Part shown: positions 14,833 through 24,723 of the stretch, in pieces
How the letters are laid out: every line of letters starts with the position of its first letter
Position numbering within the stretch: position 1 is the first letter of the stretch
Assembly (NCBI RefSeq): GCF_000173735.1
Contig: NZ_ACCB01000028.1
Location: forward strand, 1 to 60,255
DNA from: Yersinia aldovae ATCC 35236
GTDB taxonomy: Bacteria > Pseudomonadota > Gammaproteobacteria > Enterobacterales > Enterobacteriaceae
Length of the DNA: 60,255 nt
Direction: 5' to 3'
Notes under the pieces: generated by a model
Told to the model about the DNA's origin: nothing
Seen by the model: only the letters and a program-made list of their open reading frames with translations
The model's database searches: none
Translations under genes and position numbers: made by a program

Positions 14833-16464
14833 TTAGCCTGTTCGCCGCCAACCGAGAAACCAAGCCAATACACCCGCGATGACAAGCCCTGTAGAGGCTT
14901 CCATAGCACCAGCCAGAAAGAAAATAGTACCACTGACTAATAGTGTAGCGCCAACGCCGAACAAATACCGTGATTGGCCTTGGCGTTGCTGCTGGCATTG
15001 CATTTGCGTTGTGAGTTTATCGACACTTTGTTGTAATAATTTGTGCTGCTGCAAACTGTCATACACAAGCTCTGGCAGCTCAGGAAATTTTTCAGCCCAG
15101 AATGGTGCTTTTTCTTTCAATGCACGAATAACCGCAGGCAACCCGACTTGGTCTCGCAGCCAGCTTTCCAGGAAAGGCTTGGCTGTCGTCCAAAGGTCAA
15201 GCTGAGGATAAAGTTGACGCCCTAAGCCTTCGACATACAACAAAGTTTTTTGCAGCAAAACTAACTGCGGCTGCACTTCCATATTAAAGCGGCGGGCAGT
15301 GTTAAAGAGATTCAATAACACATGGCCAAAGGATATTTCGGCTAGCGGCTTTTCAAAAATAGGTTCACAGACGGTACGGATAGCGAATTCAAAATCTTCA
15401 ACATTGGTATCACGAGGAACCCAGCCAGAATCAACATGCAGCTCTGCAACCCGCCGATAATCCCGATTAAAGAAAGCAATAAAGTTTTCCGCAAGATAAC
15501 GTTTATCGGCTTTATTCAGTGAACCGACAATACCACAATCAATACCGATATAGAGTGGATCATGGGGATGCTCATAGCTGACGAAAATATTCCCAGGGTG
15601 CATATCTGCGTGGAAAAAACTGTCACGGAAAACTTGAGTGAAGAAGACTTGAACCCCGCGTTCAGCCAGCAGCTTCATATTGGTGCCTTGATCTTCAAGA
15701 GCTGCAATGTCAGATACCGGAATACCGTAAATCCGCTCCATCACCAATACGCTTTCTCGACAATAATCGGAATAAACCTCGGGAATGTAGAGCATTGGGC
15801 TATCTTCAAAATTACGGCGCAATTGAATGGCGTTCGCCGCTTCTCGCAGTAAATTTAGCTCATCCAATAGCGTTTTTTCATATTCACGCACCACTTCCCG
15901 CGGCCGCAATCTGCGGCCATCAGGTAATAGTTTCGGCACCCATCCCGCCAGGCGATACATCAACCGCACATCAGCTTTAATAATTGGCAGAATATCAGGA
16001 CGAATCACTTTGAGCACAACTTCCTGACCATTCTCTTTTAAACGCGCCGTATGTACCTGGGCAATAGAGGCGGAGGCCAAAGCCTCTTGTTCAAAATCGT
16101 CAAACCATGTTTCTAATGGCCCACCCATTGCTATCTCAATGTGTTTTCGCGCGAGTGCGCCATCAAATGGGGCAACTCTATCCTGTAATAAAGCCAGTTG
16201 ATCAGCAATAGTTGGCGGAAATAGGTCACGTCGGGTTGACATCATTTGGCCAAATTTGATCCAGACAGGCCCTAACTCCTGCAAGGCGAGGCGCAAACGC
16301 TCACCCAAAGGCATATCTTTATGGCGATTGGGCAACCAGAAAAATAGATGACGACCAATACGTAAAGGTAACGTCAAACGTATATTCGGAATTAATTCAT
16401 CCAGTCCGTAGCTTAAGAAAACCCGAATGATTAGATACAGGCGCCGAAGTTCTCCTGGCGTCAT
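14833..16464 (-). CDS. ubiB: Ubiquinone biosynthesis protein kinase-like UbiB
   Basis: UbiB is a membrane-associated atypical kinase/ATPase of the ABC1/ADCK family needed for ubiquinone production. The 543-residue protein carries the diagnostic KxGQ motif ([17 protein letters not shown]70), an invariant glutamate region, the catalytic [11 protein letters not shown] and the metal-binding IGIDCGIVG. Two transmembrane helices close the C-terminus ([20 protein letters not shown] and a following [12 protein letters not shown]). The start overlaps the ubiJ stop by four bases (ATGA), so it is co-translated with ubiE-ubiJ. Confidence 0.96.
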   Translation of the reverse strand: MTPGELRRLYLIIRVFLSYGLDELIPNIRLTLPLRIGRHLFFWLPNRHKDMPLGERLRLALQELGPVWIKFGQMMSTRRDLFPPTIADQLALLQDRVAPFDGALARKHIEIAMGGPLETWFDDFEQEALASASIAQVHTARLKENGQEVVLKVIRPDILPIIKADVRLMYRLAGWVPKLLPDGRRLRPREVVREYEKTLLDELNLLREAANAIQLRRNFEDSPMLYIPEVYSDYCRESVLVMERIYGIPVSDIAALEDQGTNMKLLAERGVQVFFTQVFRDSFFHADMHPGNIFVSYEHPHDPLYIGIDCGIVGSLNKADKRYLAENFIAFFNRDYRRVAELHVDSGWVPRDTNVEDFEFAIRTVCEPIFEKPLAEISFGHVLLNLFNTARRFNMEVQPQLVLLQKTLLYVEGLGRQLYPQLDLWTTAKPFLESWLRDQVGLPAVIRALKEKAPFWAEKFPELPELVYDSLQQHKLLQQSVDKLTTQMQCQQQRQGQSRYLFGVGATLLVSGTIFFLAGAMEASTGLVIAGVLAWFLGWRRTG

Positions 16465-17114
16465 TGTTTTGTCTCCATAGTTGCCAATCTGGTGCTCAAA
16501 ACTTCTATTGCGCGGGAAGTGGCATCAACTTCTTCGTTAAACCACACTACCTCAAGCGGGGCTGGGGCCATTTTCCATTCTTCAGTGATAGCTTCGGCCA
16601 GATAATGCTGCTGCTGGCATACCTGTTTCCTTAAAAAACGGGCACTGTTATGAATTGCCTGACCGACGGTTTCTGCTGCTATATCGCCAATATACGGCGC
16701 TAACCACTCCGCAGGCTCCCACTCGGCAAGCTCCAAGAGCGCAACGAGTTGCTGAACGACCTGGATATCACCCTCGACAATCAACTCGCCAGAACGCATC
16801 AAAGGTGAAAGCTGTTGGCGATCTCGCAGTTTTGCTAACACCGCAACATTCGTTTTAACGATACAGTCTGCTTCACCATCCCATTGGGTCAAAATATCGA
16901 TCTGCCGTTCACTGAATACTAATAGCAAGGGAAAATTCATCTCATTCAATTCGATGCGTAGAACTTTCCCTACCAGACGCAACCGCGCGGCTTTCATACT
17001 GTTATCGCGAAATAGCACACTATTTAGCGACGTTTCTAATACAGCCGTTATGAGTGGTGCCAGCAGCATTGGCTTCAATAAAAAAGGTTTTAATATCAGT
17101 GATTTTAACGGCAT
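16461..17114 (-). CDS. ubiJ: Ubiquinone biosynthesis accessory factor UbiJ
   Basis: UbiJ, with an N-terminal SCP2-like lipid-binding domain, binds ubiquinone intermediates and organises the soluble Ubi complex with UbiK. The ATG at 17114 ([11 protein letters not shown]) is preferred: AGGA is nine bases upstream, whereas the ATG at 17120 is too close to it and earlier ones overlap ubiE. The product is 217 residues, about 16 longer than E. coli UbiJ, the extra length being a Leu/Pro-rich N-terminus. Conserved blocks include [27 protein letters not shown] and [16 protein letters not shown]. In E. coli the 3' part also encodes the small RNA EsrE; I cannot judge that here. Confidence 0.9.
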   Translation of the reverse strand: MPLKSLILKPFLLKPMLLAPLITAVLETSLNSVLFRDNSMKAARLRLVGKVLRIELNEMNFPLLLVFSERQIDILTQWDGEADCIVKTNVAVLAKLRDRQQLSPLMRSGELIVEGDIQVVQQLVALLELAEWEPAEWLAPYIGDIAAETVGQAIHNSARFLRKQVCQQQHYLAEAITEEWKMAPAPLEVVWFNEEVDATSRAIEVLSTRLATMETKQ

Positions 17115-17127
17115 AGCCATATTCCTG

Positions 17128-17883
17128 TCAGAACTTAAAGCCCCGATGTAACGCAACAATGCCACCGGTTAAATTGGAATAGGTTACGTTTTCAAACCCG
17201 GCATCCATCATCATGCCCTTCAGTGTTTCTTGGTCGGGGTGCATCCGAATAGACTCAGCTAAATAGCGGTAACTTTCAGAGTCCTGTGCCACAAGCTCAC
17301 CAATCTTAGGCAAAATATGGAAGGAGTAAGCATCATAGGCTTTACTTAAAGGTTCCAGAAGTGGCTTAGAGAACTCAAGAACCAGTAAACGGCCTCCGGG
17401 CTTTAATACCCGAAACATTGAGCGCAGTGCCTTTTCTTTTTCAGTAACGTTTCTTAAACCAAATGAAATGGTAATGCAGTCAAAGTAATTTTCAGGAAAA
17501 GGTAAAGATTCGGCATTGGCCTGAACATAACTAACATTACCAACGATACCTTTGTCACGTAGCTTTCCACGCCCCATACGCAACATAGATTCGTTGATGT
17601 CCGCCAGAACCACCTCACCCTGCTCACCTACCAAACGGGAGAACTTGGCAGTCAAATCGCCTGTACCACCAGCAAGATCCAAGACCCGTTGACCGCGACG
17701 CACGCCGCTACAATCAATGGTAAAACGCTTCCAAATACGATGGACGCCGAACGACATCAGGTCATTCATCAGATCGTATTTAGCTGCTACGGAATGAAAA
17801 ACTTCTGCCACCATGCCTTCTTTTTGTTCTTTGGCTACGGTGCGGAAACCAAAATGAGTGGTTTCCTTCTCCTGATCTACCAT
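17128..17883 (-). CDS. ubiE: Demethylmenaquinone/ubiquinone C-methyltransferase UbiE
   Basis: UbiE is the SAM-dependent C-methyltransferase that acts in both ubiquinone and menaquinone synthesis. The 251 residues match the E. coli length. The SAM-binding loop is [15 protein letters not shown] near residue 67, followed by the acidic [11 protein letters not shown], and the family signature [18 protein letters not shown] and [19 protein letters not shown] are present. It opens the ubiE-ubiJ-ubiB operon; rmuC ends 133 bases upstream on the same strand. Confidence 0.96.
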   Translation of the reverse strand: MVDQEKETTHFGFRTVAKEQKEGMVAEVFHSVAAKYDLMNDLMSFGVHRIWKRFTIDCSGVRRGQRVLDLAGGTGDLTAKFSRLVGEQGEVVLADINESMLRMGRGKLRDKGIVGNVSYVQANAESLPFPENYFDCITISFGLRNVTEKEKALRSMFRVLKPGGRLLVLEFSKPLLEPLSKAYDAYSFHILPKIGELVAQDSESYRYLAESIRMHPDQETLKGMMMDAGFENVTYSNLTGGIVALHRGFKF

Positions 17884-18016
17884 TTTCTATGCCTGCTTTT
17901 CAGTCAATCTTTCGAGGAAGTGTACCAGAACTCCGATGAAAGCCCCACCTCACCTGGTATTAAGCAAACTGCTTAATCGCAGCTTTCCCAACATCATGCA
18001 GAAGAGGAACGTGCAA

Positions 18017-19537
18017 CTAACTCTGATACTTCAGCGGTGCAGGATCATCTGATTCTGCATCATCGGATAGAGTCAAATCACCCTCTGGTTGATGCTCCGC
18101 ACTGGCTTTTTCTGCCAGCAAAGGGCTGATAGGCCGTTTTACCTCGACCCCCAAAGTGCGAAAACCTTCTACTTGCCCAATCAGGTTACCACGGCCTTGC
18201 GACAGTTTGTTCATTGCCTGACGATAACTTAGTTGTGCTTTATCGAGGCTTTGCCCCAATGACTCCATATCGTCAACAAATAAGCGCAGTTTGTCATAAA
18301 GTTTTGCTGCTTTATCAGCGATTCGCTGTGCATTCTGGCTTTGATGTTCGTATCGCCATAAATTGGTAATAGTGCGTAGAGCCACCAGCAATGTTGTCGG
18401 GCTAACCAACATAATATTGTGTTGTAGCGCTTCACTTATCAATTCCGGTTGGCGATCAATTGCCACCAAAAAGGCAGGCTCAACAGGAATAAACATCAAT
18501 ACGTAATCGAGAGAACGTAAACCGGGAAGCTGCTGATAATCTTTGCGACCTAGCATTTTTATATGACTGCGCAACGAGGATAAATGCTCATTCAATGCCA
18601 TTTCCCGCGCTACATCATCCTCGCTATTGAAATAGCGTTCGTAAGCCACTAGCGACATTTTAGCGTCAATAACAACATCTTTACCCTGCGGTAAACGCAC
18701 AATGACATCTGGCTGCATACGGCTATTGCTATCGATTTTGACGCTAACCTGGGTTTGATACTCATAACCCTCACGTAAGCCTGACGCTTCAAGTACCTTC
18801 GCTAAAACGACCTCACCCCAGTTTCCCTGGGTTTTGTTATCCCCTTTGAGGGCTTTGGTCAGGTTAAGTGCTTCCCGCGCCATTTGAGCATTAAGTTGTT
18901 GCAGGCTGCGAATTTCGTGGGTCAACGTATGCCGTTCACGGGCTTCTTGCCCAAAACTATCCTGAACCTGCTTGCGAAAACCATCTAGTTGTTCCCGTAA
19001 AGGTAACAACAGACGATCCAGACTCTGCTTATTTTGTTCATCTGCCCGGCGACCAGTTTGTTCAAAAATGCGGTTCGCCAGATTTTCAAATTGAGCGGTC
19101 AGACGCTGTTCACTGTTAAGCAACAGACGCTGTTTTTCCTCTGCGGCCAGTCGCGTTTCTTCCAAGCGAATAGTCACTTCGCGCAATTCAGCCTCTTGAG
19201 CACTATTCACTTCCCGTTGCGCACGTAATTCCTGATTAAGCTGGTCGCATTCATTGCGCCAATGCGCTAGCTGTTGGAGTTTCTCGGCATTTCCCGCTAG
19301 CTGGCTGTGCAAATTGCGCTGCTCTAATTCATTTTGCCGTAATTGCTGTTCATTGCGCTGCTGAACTGCCTGTAACTCTGCGACATTCTGTTGAGCCTGC
19401 TGCATAGCCTGCTCCAGTAAACGCCGCTCGATATCTTGTTGTGCTCTAGCCCGCTGTTGATACAGACTGGCAATTAGCCAACCTATAAGCCCACCAACCA
19501 GGCAGCCTCCAAGGCCATAAAATAAACTGATATCCAC
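18017..19537 (-). CDS. rmuC: DNA recombination protein RmuC
   Basis: RmuC limits recombination at inverted repeats and is a predicted nuclease of the PD-(D/E)XK fold. The 506-residue protein begins with one membrane helix (GLGGCLVGGLIGWLIASLY), then a long Gln/Leu/Glu-rich coiled coil to about residue 210, then the nuclease core with LKGDNKTQGNWGEVVLAKVLE, QPDVIVRLPQGKDVVIDAKM and RDYQQLPGLRSLDYVLMF-like text (here RKDYQQLPGLRSLDYVLMF). Position upstream of ubiE is conserved with E. coli, but in E. coli udp is the next gene; here three extra genes intervene. Confidence 0.94.
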   Translation of the reverse strand: MDISLFYGLGGCLVGGLIGWLIASLYQQRARAQQDIERRLLEQAMQQAQQNVAELQAVQQRNEQQLRQNELEQRNLHSQLAGNAEKLQQLAHWRNECDQLNQELRAQREVNSAQEAELREVTIRLEETRLAAEEKQRLLLNSEQRLTAQFENLANRIFEQTGRRADEQNKQSLDRLLLPLREQLDGFRKQVQDSFGQEARERHTLTHEIRSLQQLNAQMAREALNLTKALKGDNKTQGNWGEVVLAKVLEASGLREGYEYQTQVSVKIDSNSRMQPDVIVRLPQGKDVVIDAKMSLVAYERYFNSEDDVAREMALNEHLSSLRSHIKMLGRKDYQQLPGLRSLDYVLMFIPVEPAFLVAIDRQPELISEALQHNIMLVSPTTLLVALRTITNLWRYEHQSQNAQRIADKAAKLYDKLRLFVDDMESLGQSLDKAQLSYRQAMNKLSQGRGNLIGQVEGFRTLGVEVKRPISPLLAEKASAEHQPEGDLTLSDDAESDDPAPLKYQS

Positions 19538-19730
19538 GGTTATCTCCCCATTAACCTACTGCCAGTCAAGGTAAGGGGATACTGTATGGATGTCCAGAGT
19601 GTTTTTCCGTTACATGCCACATTGCGAAGCTGTTCGCATAAATAATACGCAGTTCAAAATTCACTCACTTTCCTATCGGAAAATAGGTTAAAACAGGCAT
19701 CTGTTGGCAACCAGCGTGGCGCTCATGTGT

Positions 19731-20261
19731 TTAATCCATCCAGTGAGAAAGCCATTGAATACCAAATGCCCCCGGAGCCAAAATACCAAATGCCCAAATT
19801 AAGGCGGAGGTGATATTAGCTAGTTGGAAATAACGCTTAGGCATTGCACAAATGCCGGCAACTAAAGGGACAACCGCACGTAAAGGGCCAAAGAAACGAC
19901 CAATAAATGCGCCAAAGAACCCCCAGCGCTCAAAGAAAGCATGTCCGCGCACGAGTAATTGCGGGTTGCGAGAAAGTGGCCATAGGGTACCGACACGATC
20001 TTTGTAGTGGACACCAATCCAGTAAGAGAGCCAATCACCAAAGAAAGCGCCAGCGGCAGCAGCGCCCCAGATTGGCCAGAAAGGAATACCACTTTCGCCA
20101 ATTAATGCTCCCAGACCAAGCAAAATTACCGTTGCGGGCAATAACAGTGAAAGAAAGGCGAGTGATTCGCCAAAAGCCAGAAAAAACACAATTGGCATGG
20201 CCCACACTTCATGGTTGCGCACAAAATCGGTAATGGTAGTAATGACGTCATTCAAAGTCAC
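19731..20261 (-). CDS. DedA family membrane protein
   Basis: A polytopic inner-membrane protein of the DedA/SNARE-associated superfamily, members of which support membrane homeostasis and, in some cases, undecaprenyl-phosphate or lipid translocation. The hallmark F-x-G-R-F-G-P-x-R motif is seen as FIGRFFGPLRAVVPLVAG, preceded by GAFFGDWLSYWIG and an acidic residue in FGESLAFLSLLLPAT. I favour the GTG start at 20261 (176 residues) because AGGA precedes it by eight bases; ATG codons further upstream at 20300 and 20330 remain possible. The specific DedA subfamily and substrate are not assigned. It is downstream of the cstA-like gene and its terminator. Confidence 0.82.
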   Translation of the reverse strand: MTLNDVITTITDFVRNHEVWAMPIVFFLAFGESLAFLSLLLPATVILLGLGALIGESGIPFWPIWGAAAAGAFFGDWLSYWIGVHYKDRVGTLWPLSRNPQLLVRGHAFFERWGFFGAFIGRFFGPLRAVVPLVAGICAMPKRYFQLANITSALIWAFGILAPGAFGIQWLSHWMD

Positions 20262-20335
20262 ACGCGTTTTCCTGTTTTTGATAAAAGTGGCTACCAGCAT
20301 ACTCAATGTGTCGCGGTCTTGGCTCAACAAAAAAT

Positions 20336-20361
20336 AAACGGCCAGAAGATTCTGGCCGTTT
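20336..20361 (-). terminator. Terminator of the cstA-like gene
   Basis: AAACGGCCAG (20336-20345) and CTGGCCGTTT (20352-20361) form a perfect 10-base stem with a 6-base loop. Read on the minus strand it is followed by ATTTTTTG, a good rho-independent terminator 39 bases past the end of the upstream gene, which separates it from the DedA gene. Confidence 0.88.
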
Positions 20362-20399
20362 GAAAGGGTTAATGCTCTGAATTTGGAATGTCAGAGATA

Positions 20400-22217
20400 T
20401 CAGGCGTTGGCAGTGACTGCCTTATTGCCTGCCATCTCGGCTGATCTGCGAATCCACAGCTCACGCCATTTCTTCAGTGCTGATATCAGGATAATGACAC
20501 CCAGTGTCATCATGATGATAGAGATGATGCCATTAAACAGGTTGTAACCTTTCGCTGCTGAATTGAAGTACACATGGGTGATCATCCAGTAACCAGCATA
20601 GTTTACGGTGACAAACAGGTAAGCCAATGGAATCACGCAAGTCAGCATGTAAATCCGTTTGGTTGCCAGACGCAGAATAATAGTGGCACCGATAATCAAA
20701 CCAACAGAAGCCATTAGCTGATTTGATACACCGAACAGCGCCCAGACTGAGTTGATATCACCGGAGTTAAGGAGGTAACCCCACAGAGCACAAGCAATAA
20801 CACTACATGCTAATGTACCCGGTAACCAATCAGTACGTTTTAGTGGAGCCCAGATATCGCCCAGGAAATCTTGCAGCAGGTAGCGAGCAACACGAGTACC
20901 CGAGTCAACTGCTGTCAGGATAAACACCGCTTCAAACATCACGACAAACTGGAAGAAGTAGGCGGCCATGCTGCTAAACCACGGAACACGAATGAAAATA
21001 TCTGTCATACCGACGGCAAGAGTCACGGCACCACCGGTACGTCCATACAAGTCCAAACCAATTTCTTCGCTCAGTTTTGGCAGATTAACCACATCCATAC
21101 CGAGTGCGCTCCAGGCTTCGGCAGATGAGTTAATAGCAAAGTAGTCAGCAGGATGTAGCGAGGTTGCAGCGATCAGAGCCATAACCCCAACCATACATTC
21201 GGCCAGCATCGCACCAAAACCAACGGGTAAGATATCACTCCATTTATCGATCTGTTTTGGTGTAGTACCTGAACCAATAAAGGCGTGGAAACCAGAAATA
21301 GCGCCACAAGCAATAGTAATAGAAATAAACGGCCAAACGGGGCCAGCCAGAACCGGGCCACCGCCGTGGATAAACTGTGTTACTGCTGGGAATTGAATTT
21401 CAGGGTTAATAAATACAACGCCAACAATCAGTGCACCGAATACGCCAATTTTCATAAAGCTGGAGAGATAACCGCGAGGGGTCAATAACATCCAGACAGG
21501 TAGAGCCGTAGCGAAGAAAGCATACATTGGAAGAATGATACTGACGGTATCGGCTTTCAACATGAGCCATTCGCCAAGCCAGGTGTGTTCGATATATGGG
21601 CCGACAAACACGCACACCATAATAGCGGCGATACCGACATAAGAAGCCCCTTTCATGCTGCCGGTCATGCGCTCCCATAAACCAACACAAATCGCGATAG
21701 GGATTGTCATGAACACCGCGAAAGTACCCCAAGGGTTACGTTCCAGCGCATGTACTACAACCATTGATAACCCGGCCATAGTAATCGTAATGATAAATAG
21801 CATTGCCAGACCGGTACACCAGCCCGCGACTGGCCCGAGTTCTGATTTAGCCACTTCAGATAGAGATTTACCCTGATGTTTCATCGAAGCGAACAGAACA
21901 ACGGTATCGTGAACGGCACCGCCGATAACACAACCAATCAATAACCACAGGAAGCCGGGTAAATAACCATACTGGGCCGCCAACACAGGGCCAACCAAGG
22001 GGCCAGCCGCAGCAATGGCTGCAAAGTGGCTACCAAAGTTCACCCATTTTTTAGTTGGAACGTAATCTTTACCATCTTCAAAGGTGTGGGAAGGTGTTAC
22101 TTCACTGTCATCGACGCGCAGAACCTTACGAACAAAAAAGATACCGTATAAACGGTAGCAGATCGTAAGGATACAGGCGGAGGCGATAACAAAGGTAATC
22201 GCATGTTGCATGAGCAT
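20400..22217 (-). CDS. CstA-family carbon starvation/peptide transporter, short form
   Basis: A large multi-helix inner-membrane protein of the CstA family (pyruvate and peptide uptake in E. coli CstA and BtsT). Family blocks are clear: HFAAIAAAGPLVGPVLAAQYG, GGAVHDTVVLFASMKHQGKSL, GSGTTPKQIDKWSDILPVGFGAMLAE, DSGTRVARYLLQDFLGD and ALFGVSNQLMASVGL. At 605 residues it is about 100 shorter than CstA (701) or BtsT (716) of E. coli, so it is a separate short subfamily rather than the orthologue of either. It is inserted between rmuC and udp relative to E. coli. Substrate is not assigned. Confidence 0.85.
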   Translation of the reverse strand: MLMQHAITFVIASACILTICYRLYGIFFVRKVLRVDDSEVTPSHTFEDGKDYVPTKKWVNFGSHFAAIAAAGPLVGPVLAAQYGYLPGFLWLLIGCVIGGAVHDTVVLFASMKHQGKSLSEVAKSELGPVAGWCTGLAMLFIITITMAGLSMVVVHALERNPWGTFAVFMTIPIAICVGLWERMTGSMKGASYVGIAAIMVCVFVGPYIEHTWLGEWLMLKADTVSIILPMYAFFATALPVWMLLTPRGYLSSFMKIGVFGALIVGVVFINPEIQFPAVTQFIHGGGPVLAGPVWPFISITIACGAISGFHAFIGSGTTPKQIDKWSDILPVGFGAMLAECMVGVMALIAATSLHPADYFAINSSAEAWSALGMDVVNLPKLSEEIGLDLYGRTGGAVTLAVGMTDIFIRVPWFSSMAAYFFQFVVMFEAVFILTAVDSGTRVARYLLQDFLGDIWAPLKRTDWLPGTLACSVIACALWGYLLNSGDINSVWALFGVSNQLMASVGLIIGATIILRLATKRIYMLTCVIPLAYLFVTVNYAGYWMITHVYFNSAAKGYNLFNGIISIIMMTLGVIILISALKKWRELWIRRSAEMAGNKAVTANA

Positions 22218-22313
22218 TCTCTCCAGGGAATTTGTCAGGCGTTAACATACGCCTGCTCCCTAAGAGAAATATCAGCGAACTGGTTAAGTGGTAGTTTGCA
22301 TCATTAAGCGGTT

Positions 22314-22338
22314 AAAAAGAGCCACTTAGTGGTGGCTC
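22314..22338 (-). terminator. Terminator of the tyrosine-phosphatase-like gene
   Basis: GAGCCAC (22319-22325) pairs with GTGGCTC (22332-22338) around a 6-base loop. On the minus strand it is followed by TTTTTAA, giving a rho-independent terminator about 40 bases after the gene ending at 22379 and ahead of the cstA-like gene. Confidence 0.85.
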
Positions 22339-22378
22339 AATACAGAAGAAATGAGAAGATTACTCTCTTGGGAAATAA

Positions 22379-23176
22379 TTATTCCAGGAAATATGACTGC
22401 AACTTTTCGCGCTCAATGCTGCCAAGACCAAATTCCTGCTGTAGCCATTGCTCGCGGCTACCATAGCGCTCTTGAATACTGCGCAGTGCGGTTTGGATGA
22501 ATTCTTCACGGGCCGATAAAACAAATGCAAACTGCCCTAGCGCCTGGGCGTTTAATTTTAGTGCCAGTTCCGCCAGCATATGTTCACGGAAAGGTGCCAG
22601 TGTTGTTTCAGTCAACAGGTAATCTTCCAATACCGTCGATTCATCAGCGCCTAAAGCAAACAACACCAAAGCCGAACCCACTCCAGTACGGTCTTTCCCG
22701 ACGGCACAATGCTGTACCACGCCAGCAGCGGCATGCTCTGGTGAAGCACTATTTTGTAGCAAACTGACTAACTGTTTATAAGCTTGATTATTAAATGGCA
22801 GGCGACGGTACAGCTCTAACATGAATGCTCTGGCATCAAATGTTGCTAACGTCTCGTTAGTCAGTTTTTCCAGATTGGCGTTAACTTCACTGCTGAGGGG
22901 GTTGGCTGGAATATTGTGATAACTGGCACCTTGCCACACAATATCGGGCTTAGCCTGAACTTCATCCGCATCGCGGTAATCAAGGATTTGAGCGACAGAG
23001 CCGCTGCTAAGAACAGCACAATCTTTGGTGCTCAAACGGTCAAGTGATCCTGAACGAAACAATAACCCGCGCTTAATACGCCGGCCATCTGCAACGACGT
23101 TACCACCGAGATCACGAAAGTTAATACCACCATCCAGTGGCAATAGGGAAGGATGAGATAGAGCAGGTGTCGTCAT
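22379..23176 (-). CDS. Tyrosine-protein phosphatase-like protein (Y_phosphatase3 family)
   Basis: A 265-residue protein with the P-loop phosphatase signature HC-x5-R, here HCAVGKDRTGVGSAL near residue 153, and the N-terminal block typical of the bacterial Y_phosphatase3 family, GGINFRDLGGNVVADGRRIKRGLLFRSG, followed by ILDYRDADEV. Known relatives dephosphorylate phosphotyrosine or phosphoinositides; the physiological target here is unknown. No signal peptide is evident, so it is probably cytosolic. It has its own terminator and lies downstream of udp on the same strand, absent from the E. coli udp locus. Confidence 0.85.
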   Translation of the reverse strand: MTTPALSHPSLLPLDGGINFRDLGGNVVADGRRIKRGLLFRSGSLDRLSTKDCAVLSSGSVAQILDYRDADEVQAKPDIVWQGASYHNIPANPLSSEVNANLEKLTNETLATFDARAFMLELYRRLPFNNQAYKQLVSLLQNSASPEHAAAGVVQHCAVGKDRTGVGSALVLFALGADESTVLEDYLLTETTLAPFREHMLAELALKLNAQALGQFAFVLSAREEFIQTALRSIQERYGSREQWLQQEFGLGSIEREKLQSYFLE

Positions 23177-23243
23177 ATTTTCCTCTTATTATTGCTCGTT
23201 ATAAGAGTGATGACCTTACCAGATAAAGCGCTGAAATAAAAAA

Positions 23244-23262
23244 CGAGCCAGTAAACTGACCC
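23244..23262 (-). terminator. Probable terminator of udp
   Basis: GAGCCAGT (23245-23252) pairs with ACTGACCC (23255-23262) when two G-U pairs are allowed. On the minus strand the hairpin is followed by CGTTTTTTATTT, about 60 bases past the udp stop. Confidence 0.6.
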
Positions 23263-23321
23263 GCTTATTTGGTATTCATTGATTCGCTTATTGCGGGTTA
23301 CTTACCCATCAGCCGTATGTA

Positions 23322-24083
23322 TTACAGCAGGTGGCGAGCCGCTTCAACGACAATTTTTACTGCATGGCTTTCAGTTGCTTTCATGGTTTCTTCGTTCGGG
23401 ATCTCTTGTTGAGTGCGGTTAACAATCACCCCTGCGACCATACCGGCACGCAATCCTTGGCTGGCACACATTGTCAGCAGAGTGGCAGATTCCATTTCAT
23501 AATTCATCACGCCCATAGATTGCCATTCTTCCATAGAACCTTTAAAACGGCTAACTACGCGGCCAGAGTAGGTATCGTAACGTTCCTGCCCTGGATAGAA
23601 AGTATCTGAAGACGCGGTAACGCCAATATGAGTCGTCGCACCGACTGACTTAGCCGCGTTAACTAATGCCGTGGTGCAATCAAAATCAGCCACCGCCGGG
23701 AATTCCATTGGTGCAAAGTGCAAGCTGGCACCGTCTAAACGCACCGCTGCGGTGGTGACCAAAACATCACCGACATTAATATGTGGCTGAATAGCGCCAG
23801 TAGTACCAATACGCAGAAACGTCCGCACACCAAGTTGTGCCAACTCTTCAACTGCAATAGAAGTTGACGGGCCACCGATACCGGTTGAGCAGACAATCAC
23901 AGCTTTGCCATCGAGTTCGGCACGCCATGAGGTAAATTCACGATGTGAAGCCAGATGCACTGGGTTATCCATCAATTTAGCGATTTTCTCAACACGCTGT
24001 GGATCACCCGGAACGATCGCCAGAGTCGCCCCTTGCAGATCATTTTTAGTCAGGCCCAAGTGAAAAACGTCGGATTTAGCCAT
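23322..24083 (-). CDS. udp: Uridine phosphorylase Udp
   Basis: Udp phosphorolyses uridine to uracil and ribose-1-phosphate in pyrimidine salvage. The 253-residue length matches E. coli. Family features seen are the phosphate-binding [19 protein letters not shown], the [19 protein letters not shown] loop, and the nucleoside-site [21 protein letters not shown]. It is probably under CRP control: a perfect CRP site lies about 325 bases upstream, with an ERIC repeat between that site and the start codon. Confidence 0.95.
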   Translation of the reverse strand: MAKSDVFHLGLTKNDLQGATLAIVPGDPQRVEKIAKLMDNPVHLASHREFTSWRAELDGKAVIVCSTGIGGPSTSIAVEELAQLGVRTFLRIGTTGAIQPHINVGDVLVTTAAVRLDGASLHFAPMEFPAVADFDCTTALVNAAKSVGATTHIGVTASSDTFYPGQERYDTYSGRVVSRFKGSMEEWQSMGVMNYEMESATLLTMCASQGLRAGMVAGVIVNRTQQEIPNEETMKATESHAVKIVVEAARHLL

Positions 24084-24113
24084 GTGTGAGACTCCTCTGT
24101 CATGAGAGATGTT

Positions 24114-24305
24114 ATGTCCGTCATACTTCGAGCTGCATGTGCGCTGGCTACTTTTAACCCTACCGAATCAATTACTTATGTAAATTCATCGGGATTAATG
24201 AGCCTCAAAGAGACTCATCCTACGGGCTAGCATAAATGCGGTTCAAATCGGTTTTCACCGAGTTGTCATTCACTTACCGCCTTCCTGCAACTCGAATTAT
24301 TTAGG
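24114..24305. repeat. ERIC element with an internal insertion
   Basis: The ends (TCATACTTCGAGCTGCATG near 24121; CTGCAACTCGAATTATTTAGG near 24285) and the core CCGAATCAATTACTTATGTAA...TCATCGGGATT match, in opposite orientation, the element at 30972-31083 and the binding sites of the standard ERIC primers. About 75 extra bases, roughly 24198-24272, interrupt the inner arm; they contain a hairpin (ATGAG...CTCAT). Longer ERICs with inserts at fixed internal sites are known in enterobacteria. It lies in the presumed udp leader, so it would be transcribed with udp. Confidence 0.8.
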
Positions 24306-24408
24306 AATATAGGGAGGTATAAAGGAATACTTTACTCAAAATCATCACATAATTTCGTGACGACAATCACTTTGATAAAAGAAATGATAAATACAAATAC
24401 ATTAAAAA

Positions 24409-24424
24409 TGTGACTTAAATCACA
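24409..24424. promoter_or_regulatory. CRP-cAMP binding site, probably for udp
   Basis: TGTGACTTAAATCACA has both half-sites of the CRP consensus (TGTGA-N6-TCACA) without a mismatch. A second, weaker match (ACTCA-N6-TCACA, 24334-24349) lies nearer udp, 75 bases away centre to centre. E. coli udp is driven by two CRP sites with CytR between them, so udp is the likelier target; ysgA, 300 bases to the right, is the alternative. Confidence 0.75.
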
Positions 24425-24723
24425 ATCCAAGGCTATATAGCCTGAACTTCATACAAACACCGCCCACCACAGTAGTGATTTATATATGAATATCAATAGT
24501 AGGACTCATTGAGCAATGTTGGATGAATATCCTCTTATCAGCAACTGACTTATCTACCGTACTCATGCCGCAATAAAATGCTTAATTACTGTAAACCTCA
24601 TCTCATTAATCCCAAAGATTACCTATAGTTAAAGTCGTCAACAGTAAATATCAAGGGCAATGGATAGCTCAACCCAATACGATTTACCGAGTCATACTTT
24701 CCTCATTTCATAAGGAGACCACC

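Larger units (their letters stand above)
24084..24723. other. Long intergenic region between udp and ysgA
   Basis: No gene is supported in these 640 bases. They hold an ERIC repeat with an internal insertion (24114-24305), a weak CRP-like site (24334-24349) and a perfect CRP site (24409-24424), all of which fit the udp promoter and leader. The remainder to 24710 is AT-rich and should contain the ysgA promoter, which I could not pinpoint. Confidence 0.7.
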
